Source: Bacteroidota bacterium
Lineage (GTDB): Bacteria > Bacteroidota > Bacteroidia > Chitinophagales > Chitinophagaceae
DNA length: 55,428 bases
Reading direction: 5' to 3'
Assembly: GCA_023416995.1 (NCBI GenBank)
Contig: JAEZGI010000024.1
Location: forward strand, 1 to 55,428
Shown here in pieces: positions 1 through 6,630 of this stretch. Made by a program: the position numbers and the translations under genes. Under the pieces are notes generated by a model. It had not been told where the DNA came from. It ran no database searches and worked only from the letters and a program-made list of their open reading frames with translations. Position 1 is the first letter of the stretch, and each line of letters opens with the position of its first letter.

Positions 1-807
1 ATCATACACCGTAAAACCGAACCGGATATCCGGATTGCGATAGATGGATCTGAATATGGCTTCCGCGCTGGATTTAAAAGCAGGTGCATTTAAGCTTAGT
101 AATTGTTCCTTTAATATGGACACCGCGTTTTCAACTGTGGCATCATATAATGAAACAATTGCAAAGCCACGCAGAACATAACTTCCTGGTGGAAAAAACT
201 TCTTCCAGAGAGATAAATCTTCGTAGTTGTCGATCAGTAACTGTAAATCAGTTTTTGTTATTTCCAGCGCCTGGTCGTTGGCAAACAGTTCAAGAAAATC
301 TCCGTTATAAAGGATCCGGTAATGTTTGATGATGCCATTTGCAAGGGGAATATCATAAAATAAAGGTTTGCTGAAATCAAGATCAAGACCGAAAAGATAT
401 TTTATAATCAGGCAACAACTCAATACATAAGACTGGTGATCGTCAAAATCCCTGATATTGAAGTTGTATTCCGGTCCTGCTGATGCAACAATCTTTTTAA
501 AACGGTTGGTATGATTAAAGATGATACCCGAATAAGGAAAGGTTACTGCTTTAATTTCATTGTCGGTTAGTCCGGGCGGAAAATAATCCTTTAATAGTCT
601 TGCAAGTAAATCCTGGTGATCGCTGATCTGTGAAAACTCAGTTATGCCATTAACCAGGGCAGGCACCTTGTCTATCTGCTCAAGGTCCTGTCTGGTCGCT
701 TCATCGTTTTTTAACCTGCCCGAGGTAAATTCGGTCCTGAGATTTTCAATGATACGGCCAAATGAAAATTCGACCTTGAAAGGTGTGTCTGGATAAATTG
801 TAAACAT
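1..807 (-). CDS. N-terminal part of a large unknown protein, cut by the window edge
   Basis: An open frame runs on the minus strand from ATG at 807 down to base 1 with no stop (269 codons seen), so the C-terminus lies outside the window. The protein begins MFTIYPDTPFKVEF and has no signal peptide or membrane segment, so it is probably cytoplasmic. The visible part is rich in helices and aromatic residues and contains the segment DYFPPGLTDNEIKAVTFPYS. From memory this looks like the N-terminal part of long Bacteroidota proteins annotated as GAF-domain proteins, but the GAF domain itself would be outside the window. It is divergent from the gene at 916, with about 108 bp between them. The reading frame is certain; the function is not known. 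Confidence 0.72.
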   Translation of the reverse strand, partial: MFTIYPDTPFKVEFSFGRIIENLRTEFTSGRLKNDEATRQDLEQIDKVPALVNGITEFSQISDHQDLLARLLKDYFPPGLTDNEIKAVTFPYSGIIFNHTNRFKKIVASAGPEYNFNIRDFDDHQSYVLSCCLIIKYLFGLDLDFSKPLFYDIPLANGIIKHYRILYNGDFLELFANDQALEITKTDLQLLIDNYEDLSLWKKFFPPGSYVLRGFAIVSLYDATVENAVSILKEQLLSLNAPAFKSSAEAIFRSIYRNPDIRFGFTVYD

Positions 808-915
808 AACGTTTCTGCAATTTATTCTAATATTACTTAATCCGCATATAAACGCTTACCTGGCCGTCAAGGATGAGATGATATGAATTTTAACTAAATT
901 ACGGGCCACTAAACG

Positions 916-1755
916 ATGCATATGAAATTGTTATTTTCCGTGATGGCAGCATGCCTGCTGGTTTTTGAGACAAGCGCACAACAACTGAAGCTTGCAAGTT
1001 ATAATATCCGTTATGATAACAGACGCGACAGCGGTAACCTCTGGGAAAACCGGGCGCCGGTGGTTTCTGCACTGATCAGGTTTCATGACTTTGATGTTTT
1101 TGGTACCCAGGAAGGTTTGAAAAGTCAACTTGATGACATCAGCAAAGATTTACCTGAATATGCCCGTTATGGTAAGGGCCGTGACGATGGACAGGAAAAA
1201 GGGGAGCATTCAGCCATATTCTATAAAAAAGATGTATTCAAACTTTTAAAGCAAGGCGATTTTTGGTTATCTCAAACGCCTGATAAACCTTCTCTCGGTT
1301 GGGATGCGACCTGCTGTAACCGTATTTGCAGTTGGGTATATTTGCAACACATCAAAACAGGTAAAAAGTTTTACTTCTTTAATGCCCATTTTGATCACCA
1401 GGGCGTACAGGCAAGAAATAACAGCAGCCCGCTGATTCTTGAAAAAATCAAAGCAATAGCCGGCAATGAGCCTGCTGTTTTCACCGGTGACCTGAACGGT
1501 TCGCATACCAGTACATGGTATCTTTCACTCGCTAACTCTGGCTTATTGCGGGACACTTACAAAGATGTGAAATACCCTTATGCCAATAACGCATCATTCA
1601 ATGCCTTTGGTTCAACAAGAGGACGAAACGATATCATCGACCATATATTTGTGACTAAACATTTTAAAACACAAAAATGGGGTCTGCTGACTGATACTTA
1701 TCATGGCAAATTCCCTTCGGACCATTTTCCTGTCGTTGCATATGTAACATTGTGA
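916..1755 (+). CDS. Secreted endonuclease/exonuclease/phosphatase-family protein
   Basis: The 279-residue protein belongs to the metal-dependent EEP hydrolase fold (DNase I, sphingomyelinase and inositol-phosphatase relatives). A signal peptide ends near residue 21 (TSAQ). The family landmarks are in order: SYNIRYDN (metal and active-site Asn), GTQEG (catalytic Glu), TGDLNGS (Asp-Leu-Asn) and the final SDHFPV (Asp-His pair). Length is normal for single-domain secreted EEP proteins of Bacteroidota. The substrate cannot be read from the sequence; phosphodiesters of nucleic acids, lipids or sugars are all possible. A second ATG at 922 would remove two residues. A terminator at 1782-1811 follows the gene, so it is probably a single transcription unit. 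Confidence 0.9.
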   Translation: MHMKLLFSVMAACLLVFETSAQQLKLASYNIRYDNRRDSGNLWENRAPVVSALIRFHDFDVFGTQEGLKSQLDDISKDLPEYARYGKGRDDGQEKGEHSAIFYKKDVFKLLKQGDFWLSQTPDKPSLGWDATCCNRICSWVYLQHIKTGKKFYFFNAHFDHQGVQARNNSSPLILEKIKAIAGNEPAVFTGDLNGSHTSTWYLSLANSGLLRDTYKDVKYPYANNASFNAFGSTRGRNDIIDHIFVTKHFKTQKWGLLTDTYHGKFPSDHFPVVAYVTL

Positions 1756-1781
1756 TACCCGAAACACATGATTGTTTATCG

Positions 1782-1811
1782 CCCGGTTGACTTTGTTAAC
1801 CGGGTTTTTTC
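1782..1811 (+). terminator. Rho-independent terminator after the EEP gene
   Basis: Stem CCCGGTT (1782-1788) pairs with AACCGGG (1798-1804) around a nine-base loop and is followed by six T residues. It lies inside the longest possible reading frame of the next gene, which argues for that gene starting further down, at 1879 or 1888. Confidence 0.85.
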
Positions 1812-1857
1812 TTTCATAATTAAATGTGGAATTCTGCTCCGGGTAAAGATTATAAGA

Positions 1858-1865
1858 TATTTTTG
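1858..1865 (+). promoter_or_regulatory. Bacteroidota -7 element for the DUF481 gene
   Basis: TATTTTTG matches the Bacteroidota -7 consensus TAnnTTTG. Transcription would start near 1871, leaving a leader of 8-17 bases before the ATG codons at 1879 and 1888. No clear -33 TTTG is seen at the expected distance. Confidence 0.45.
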
Positions 1866-1878
1866 CGGCCCGATCAAC

Positions 1879-2646
1879 ATGTTAGTTATGACGAATGTAT
1901 TTTACCGATTGGTTGTCCGGACTTTTTTTATTCTGCTGTTTTCGTTTGGTTTTATCACCGCTACAAACGCCCAGTTTACCGACTCCACTACCCGATATAT
2001 TAATTTCGGATCAACAGGGGTAATTAATAAAACAAATGACGGCGACTCTTATGTGCTTAATAACAGTCTCCGGTTCAATATCCGTCGTAAGGATATATCT
2101 CTGAATGCAGGAGCAGGGTGGGTGTATGGGCAACAAAACGGGAATCTTACAAATAACGATTTTACTTCTTCGCTTGATTTTAATTTGTTCAAAGGCATCC
2201 CCGGCTTTTATTACTGGGGTCTGGCCACCTATGAGAAGAGCCGGTCCTTAAAAATCAACGATCGTTCTCAAGTGGGTTTTGGAGTAGCTTATAATATTGT
2301 GGAGAATGAGAAATTGTTTTTAAATCTGAGTGAAGGTCTGTTGTTGGAAAGAAGCGATGTTTTTTTAAATGATACCACCCGCGAAGTGAAAACAATCACA
2401 AGGAACTCGTTCCGGTTCCGGTACCGGTGGACCATTAAAAAGTTGGTAACCCTTGAGGGCACACAATTTCTGCAGAATGCGTTTGGGGATAGTGACGACT
2501 ATATCATCAAATCTGTCAACAGTCTCAACCTGAAGCTTACAAGCTGGTTAAACTTTACTACGGCCCTCACTTATAATAGGGTTAATCAAACTCAACGTGA
2601 GAACCTGCTGCTCACCTTTGGTATCTCTATGGAAAAGTATTTTTAG
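1879..2646 (+). CDS. DUF481-family outer-membrane-type protein
   Basis: The 255-residue protein has a hydrophobic signal segment (VVRTFFILLFSFGF...TNAQ) and then alternating polar/aromatic strands of the kind seen in small outer-membrane beta barrels. The pattern of repeated strands such as ISLNAGAGWVYG, YYWGLATYEKS and NSFRFRYRW fits DUF481 (YdiY-like putative salt-induced outer membrane proteins). It ends in an aromatic-rich strand (MEKYF), as outer-membrane barrels usually do. Start: the ATG at 1879 or, more likely, 1888 (MTNVFYRL), because a terminator and a promoter element lie upstream of these codons and inside the longer frame. Role unknown; it may sense or permit passage of small molecules. 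Confidence 0.75.
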   Translation: MLVMTNVFYRLVVRTFFILLFSFGFITATNAQFTDSTTRYINFGSTGVINKTNDGDSYVLNNSLRFNIRRKDISLNAGAGWVYGQQNGNLTNNDFTSSLDFNLFKGIPGFYYWGLATYEKSRSLKINDRSQVGFGVAYNIVENEKLFLNLSEGLLLERSDVFLNDTTREVKTITRNSFRFRYRWTIKKLVTLEGTQFLQNAFGDSDDYIIKSVNSLNLKLTSWLNFTTALTYNRVNQTQRENLLLTFGISMEKYF

Positions 2647-2652
2647 GAACAG

Positions 2653-2726
2653 CGCAGTTTTCGCTACACGCATATTGTGTTTTTGGTTTAGTAACTTTGG
2701 CGGGCATACCTATCACCAAAACTGCG
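2653..2726. promoter_or_regulatory. Inverted repeat flanking a TAnnTTTG promoter
   Basis: CGCAGTTTT (2653-2661) and its exact reverse complement AAAACTGCG (2718-2726) flank the stretch holding TAACTTTG (2692-2699), a good Bacteroidota -7 element. The right arm ends five bases before the next start codon. The arms could be regulator sites or a hairpin, but nothing beyond their symmetry supports either. Confidence 0.4.
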
Positions 2727-2730
2727 TTTT

Positions 2731-3396
2731 ATGAAAACATTATTGCTTACAGCACTCATTATCTTGTTTTCCTTTTCTGCCTTTGCTCAATCTGCAAACG
2801 ACCGTATTAAATTCAACAAAACACTGCAGCCGGCACTTATGCTGGAGCTTCCTTATTCGGTAGATGACACCGAAGGAACTATTGTCAGTAAGCTAAAGCA
2901 AAATGGCTATGATCCTGCAACAAAGGGCAGCCTGTTCTGGAAAAAAAATACGCAGGACGGGTTTTACGTTTTCAAACGCGTGAACATAGCGGCTCTTGGC
3001 TCACGTACGGTAGATCTTTACTTCAAAGTGAATAAGAAAAAAAAGAATGCTTCTGCCACTAATTTATATATGCTCATCAGTAGCGGCAACGAGACTTTTA
3101 TAAATCCCGATACCAACATGGAACTATGGCAGGATGCAAGATCTTTCCTGGATGGATTCACTGTTGCCGCCGAATCATATTCCATTGAGCAGGAAATCAT
3201 CGCCCAGGAAAATAAACTAAAAACACTCCGGAATAAATACACGATGCTTCAGGCGGATCAAAAAGAACTTGAGGAGCGCATTTTAAAGTACCAGAAGGAG
3301 CTGGAAATTAATCTAAATCGGCAGGCTGAAACCGAAAAAGAAATGGAGAACCAGGCGAAAGTTCTGGATAGTGCAAGGGCAAAACGCTCGCTTTAA
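2731..3396 (+). CDS. Exported protein with C-terminal coiled coil, function unknown
   Basis: The 221-residue protein has a clear signal peptide ending at SAFAQ (about residue 20). A globular part of about 130 residues follows, and residues 150-215 form a heptad-rich coiled coil (many Glu, Lys, Gln and Leu: EQEIIAQENKLKTLRNKY, then ADQKELEERIL). The globular part has an FKVNKKKK loop. I do not recognise a named domain. The coiled coil suggests oligomerisation or a periplasmic scaffold role. It has its own promoter element (TAACTTTG at 2692). Start ATG 2731 is fixed by the signal peptide. Confidence 0.75.
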   Translation: MKTLLLTALIILFSFSAFAQSANDRIKFNKTLQPALMLELPYSVDDTEGTIVSKLKQNGYDPATKGSLFWKKNTQDGFYVFKRVNIAALGSRTVDLYFKVNKKKKNASATNLYMLISSGNETFINPDTNMELWQDARSFLDGFTVAAESYSIEQEIIAQENKLKTLRNKYTMLQADQKELEERILKYQKELEINLNRQAETEKEMENQAKVLDSARAKRSL

Positions 3397-3457
3397 CCAC
3401 CCACCATGTTCTGATTGAGTGCTTTACATATATGATCACGGAGGCCCAAAATTCGAC

Positions 3458-3488
3458 TTTGCTAAATTCTTTAGTATTCTTAATTTTA
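3458..3488 (+). promoter_or_regulatory. Candidate promoter of the umuDC operon
   Basis: TTTG (3458-3461), a 19-base spacer and TAATTTTA (3481-3488) resemble the Bacteroidota TTTG / TAnnTTTG promoter, with a start near 3494, 18 bases before umuD. I could not identify a LexA box by eye. Confidence 0.35.
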
Positions 3489-3511
3489 TCCCGCAGATTA
3501 AAGTGCAGGAT

Positions 3512-3934
3512 ATGGAAACACCAGTAGTTGAGTTGCCCTATTTCACCAATAAGGTGCAGGCCGGATTTCCTTCGCCGGCTATGGATTATATGGAGGAAAG
3601 AATTGACCTTAATAAAGAGTTTATAAAACACCCACTGGCAACCTTTATTGTTGAATGCACCGGTGATTCGATGATCAATGCTTTCATTCCGCCGCGTGCC
3701 CGGTTGATTGTTGACCGCTCGCTGACCGCTAAAAGCGGTGATATTGTGCTGGCAGTTATTAATGGCGAGTTCACTGTCAAGTTTTTAAAGCAAAACGATC
3801 ACAATTGTTTCCTTGTGCCGGCTAACAGTAAGTATAAGGAGATAAAAGTATCTCCCGAGATGAATATGGAGATCTGGGGAGTCGTAACAAGCATTATCAC
3901 GGAAGCAAAGGATGTGAGAAGATGTATGCTTTAG
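3512..3934 (+). CDS. umuD: UmuD-like S24 peptidase (translesion polymerase subunit)
   Basis: This 140-residue S24/LexA-family protein should cleave itself when RecA filaments form and then work with UmuC in translesion synthesis. The cleavage site is Ala17-Gly18 in QAGFPSPA, the nucleophile is Ser53 in TGDSM and the general base is Lys90 in FTVKFLK. The spacing between cleavage site, Ser and Lys (35 and 37 residues) is the same as in E. coli UmuD (24/25, 60, 97). There is no DNA-binding domain, which separates it from LexA. The start at 3512 (METPVVEL) gives the normal UmuD length; a longer frame from 3419 has an atypical N-terminus. It overlaps umuC by 13 bases, so the two are translated together. 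Confidence 0.93.
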   Translation: METPVVELPYFTNKVQAGFPSPAMDYMEERIDLNKEFIKHPLATFIVECTGDSMINAFIPPRARLIVDRSLTAKSGDIVLAVINGEFTVKFLKQNDHNCFLVPANSKYKEIKVSPEMNMEIWGVVTSIITEAKDVRRCML

Positions 3935-5184
3935 CTGACTGCAACAATTTTTATTGTTCCTGCGAACGCTTATTTGATCCGCGTTTGAAAAATAAACCCA
4001 TTATAGTATTATCAAATAATGATGGTTGTGCAATAGCAAGGAGCGAAGAGGCAAAAGCACTCGGTGTTGAAATGGGAACACCGGCGTTTATGATAAAGGA
4101 TATTGTTAAGGATCACGAGGTGCAGGTATTTAGTTCAAACTATACATTGTATGGGGATATCTCCGATCGTGTTATGCAAACAATGGGAAGTTTTGTTCCA
4201 CGTCTTGAAATTTATTCAATAGATGAAGCTTTTCTTGATATGCACGATTTGGGTTATTCCGACCTGCTCCGGCTCGGTGTTGAAATAAAAAATACGGTGC
4301 GTAAAAACATCGGTATACCTGTAACAATCGGGATCGCGCAAACAAAAACGCTGGCAAAAATGGCCAATCGTTTTGCAAAAAAATATCGCAGGGATACAGG
4401 TGTCTTCTGGGCAGGTAATGCAGAACTGCTTGCCGAGATGCTTCATCTTACCGAAGTAAAAGATGTCTGGGGGATCGGGCACCAGCATGCTTTATTACTA
4501 AAAAAAAATGGTATCCATACGGCTCTTGAATTGACAAAGGTACCGGAAGAATGGGTGCGTGTAAATATGTCTGTTGTGGGGCAGCGGCTATTGAATGAAT
4601 TAAAAGGTGTACCGGCTATTGAGTGGGAGTTTGAAACACCGGCCAAAAAAAACATTTGTACATCGCGTTCATTTGGCCACCTGCTAACAGATGTTGAAAT
4701 CATACGCGAAGCCATTTGCAATCACGCGGCAACCTGCGCCTATAAGCTTCGTAAACAAAAAAGCAGTTGCAAAATTGTTCATGTTTTTATTCAGACAAAT
4801 CTTCACCGGATGTTTGATCAGCAATATTCAAGATCGATCAATGTTGCCCTGGAAACGGCATCCAATGATACCTCTGTTATCATGAAGGCGGCCGCAAAAG
4901 GATTACAGCTAATTTATAAAGAAGGTTACCGCTATATGAAATGCGGTGTGATAGTAAGCGAACTGGTACCGCAATCAAATGTTCAACACAATCTTTTTCA
5001 CCAGCCGGATCATACGCGGGCCGGCAAGATGATGGAGGCGCTGGACAACATTAACAAAAGTCTGGGCAGGGATATTGTCCGTTATGCCGTGCAGGGATAC
5101 GAACGCAGGTACCGGCTAAAGTCAGAATATCTTTCTAAAAAGTTCACAACCGATCTTAACCAGGTAATCAAAGTGAAAAACTGA
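3922..5184 (+). CDS. umuC: UmuC, Y-family DNA polymerase V catalytic subunit
   Basis: The 420-residue protein is a Y-family polymerase that copies past damaged bases. The palm carries the metal ligands Asp6 (ALADCNNFY) and Asp101-Glu102 (YSIDEAFLD). The finger segment SNNDGCAIARS, the helix-hairpin-helix region (VWGIGHQHALLLKKNG, near 190) and a little-finger domain with a UmuC-type C-terminus (GRDIVRYAVQGYERRYRLK) follow. Length is normal for UmuC. It overlaps umuD at its start and the next gene by one base (TGATG). Expression is expected to be damage-induced, by analogy with other umuDC operons. Confidence 0.95.
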   Translation: MYALADCNNFYCSCERLFDPRLKNKPIIVLSNNDGCAIARSEEAKALGVEMGTPAFMIKDIVKDHEVQVFSSNYTLYGDISDRVMQTMGSFVPRLEIYSIDEAFLDMHDLGYSDLLRLGVEIKNTVRKNIGIPVTIGIAQTKTLAKMANRFAKKYRRDTGVFWAGNAELLAEMLHLTEVKDVWGIGHQHALLLKKNGIHTALELTKVPEEWVRVNMSVVGQRLLNELKGVPAIEWEFETPAKKNICTSRSFGHLLTDVEIIREAICNHAATCAYKLRKQKSSCKIVHVFIQTNLHRMFDQQYSRSINVALETASNDTSVIMKAAAKGLQLIYKEGYRYMKCGVIVSELVPQSNVQHNLFHQPDHTRAGKMMEALDNINKSLGRDIVRYAVQGYERRYRLKSEYLSKKFTTDLNQVIKVKN

Positions 5185-5681
5185 TGTTGCAGCCATTTGA
5201 AAAATTCAAACCGTTTTATGTTCAACGATTGCTTGATCTTAATAAGCCATACCTGGTAACGCAGCAATATCGCAGAGCATCGTTTTCCGGTGACGAAAAG
5301 ATCAACCTGTTAATTTCAGATTATGATGATCCTGGTCTTGCCCGTATTCACTATAAAGCCGTGATGAGCGATAAGTTTGCTGCCATCGTTCACTTAAACA
5401 AACCCGCGCATGCTCAAAAAATTATTGAGATGCTGAACCCTGATTCTCCGTACCAGTTATATTGGGCGGTTGTCAAAAGTAAAAAGCAACTGGAAGAGCG
5501 GATAAATATTGCTTACAGAGATCGCATGCGCGATTATATTACGGCACATACCAATTGGCGTTTAGACAGGAACGCAACTGTACGGCCATCGGTTCAAATG
5601 ATCTTTGGAGAATTATTTATCGTCATCAAACATGGAAAGCAGGTGGTAAGAGTTAAATTTGAAGAACTCGAAAATGACTGA
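5184..5681 (+). CDS. Unknown 165-residue protein inside the umuDC-SRAP operon
   Basis: I do not recognise a named family. The protein has no signal peptide or membrane segment and is rich in basic and aromatic residues (NKPYLVTQQYRRASF; RDRMRDYITAHTNWRL; VIKHGKQVVRVKFEEL). Its ATG overlaps the umuC stop codon by one base and its stop lies two bases before the SRAP gene. That coupling makes a part in translesion synthesis or abasic-site handling likely, for example as an accessory or regulatory protein. The basic composition would allow nucleic-acid contact, but no fold was identified. Confidence 0.8.
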   Translation: MLQPFEKFKPFYVQRLLDLNKPYLVTQQYRRASFSGDEKINLLISDYDDPGLARIHYKAVMSDKFAAIVHLNKPAHAQKIIEMLNPDSPYQLYWAVVKSKKQLEERINIAYRDRMRDYITAHTNWRLDRNATVRPSVQMIFGELFIVIKHGKQVVRVKFEELEND

Positions 5682-5683
5682 CC

Positions 5684-6466
5684 ATGTGTTACGATATTTC
5701 TTTCACGGTTAATATAAGGGAATTGGGAGATTATATTCCTGACCTTATTTATGATACACAAATCGTTATTGACTTTGATGCAACCATGCATATTATGGGG
5801 CATGCGTATGGCGAACACCCGATTTTGTATCGTAACCGCGATGATAAACAGGTTCATTGCAGGTTGATGGAATGGGGGTGTATACCTTATTACGTTAAGG
5901 AAGAGAACAGTTTTCTTAAACAAAGGAATACGATGTTGAATGCAAGAAGCGAACGTATTCTCAGCGACACCAAAAGTTATTGGAACAAAATAAGGAACCG
6001 CCGGTGCCTGATACCCGTGTCAGGAATTTATGAACATCGTGAAATAACGGGTTGGAAAAAAAAAGTACCCTATTATATTCGTCTACGTAATCAGTCCGTA
6101 TTTTTTATTCCTGGATTATATTCAGTAGCGGAATTGCCCGATATGGAGACTGGCGAACTCGTTAAACGATTTACTTATACCCTGATCACCCGTAATGCGA
6201 ACAGCTTAATGCGGGAGATTCATAATGGCGGAGAGAATAAATACCGTATGCCATTATTCGTGTCAAATGAAATGGCGCTTGAATGGATAAGAGATGAATT
6301 GCCTGAAGATCGTTACAAAGAAATATTAGATTTTGAAATGCCTTCTGATGAGTTACTGGCGCATCCTGTCTATACCATACGGGGCCGGTCACCAAGACCT
6401 GATAATAAGGCGAAATATGAAGAGTGGAACTGGGAGAAGCTTCCACCTTTGCAGGTTAATAATTAG
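5684..6466 (+). CDS. SRAP-family abasic-site DNA-protein crosslink protein (YedK/HMCES type)
   Basis: The 260-residue protein is an SOS response-associated peptidase (SRAP) homologue. The family forms a covalent thiazolidine link between its Cys2 and an abasic site in single-stranded DNA, protecting it from strand breakage. Cys2 directly follows Met1 (MCYDISF), as needed after Met removal. The other hallmark residues are Asn86 and Arg88 in LNARSE, Glu117 in SGIYEH and His180 with RMP at 188-190. It is the last gene of the umuD-umuC-unknown-SRAP operon, two bases after the preceding stop. It fits as a lesion-shielding partner of polymerase V. Confidence 0.93.
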   Translation: MCYDISFTVNIRELGDYIPDLIYDTQIVIDFDATMHIMGHAYGEHPILYRNRDDKQVHCRLMEWGCIPYYVKEENSFLKQRNTMLNARSERILSDTKSYWNKIRNRRCLIPVSGIYEHREITGWKKKVPYYIRLRNQSVFFIPGLYSVAELPDMETGELVKRFTYTLITRNANSLMREIHNGGENKYRMPLFVSNEMALEWIRDELPEDRYKEILDFEMPSDELLAHPVYTIRGRSPRPDNKAKYEEWNWEKLPPLQVNN

Positions 6467-6488
6467 TAAGGATTGAATCAGTTGAATT

Positions 6489-6521
6489 TGTGAACATATA
6501 AGTGTGAACTTTTACCGGTAA
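6489..6521. repeat. Direct repeat and palindrome downstream of the SOS operon
   Basis: TGTGAAC occurs at 6489-6495 and again at 6503-6509, and is followed by the perfect palindrome TTACCGGTAA (6512-6521). This lies in the 164-bp gap before the protease gene and could be a regulator site. No typical terminator or TAnnTTTG element was seen in the gap. Confidence 0.3.
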
Positions 6522-6630
6522 GTGCAAAGCTGTATCACTTGAAAAATTATTTTTATAAATAAATCACAGTTGTATTTTAGCTGAAGCAATCTCCTGTATC
6601 CTCTCCATCCACTAAACCTTGATCCTGTTT

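Noticed and set aside
1768..1878. N-terminal extension of the DUF481 protein from the ATG at 1768
   Set aside because: It contains a strong terminator and the promoter element of the gene and breaks the signal peptide.
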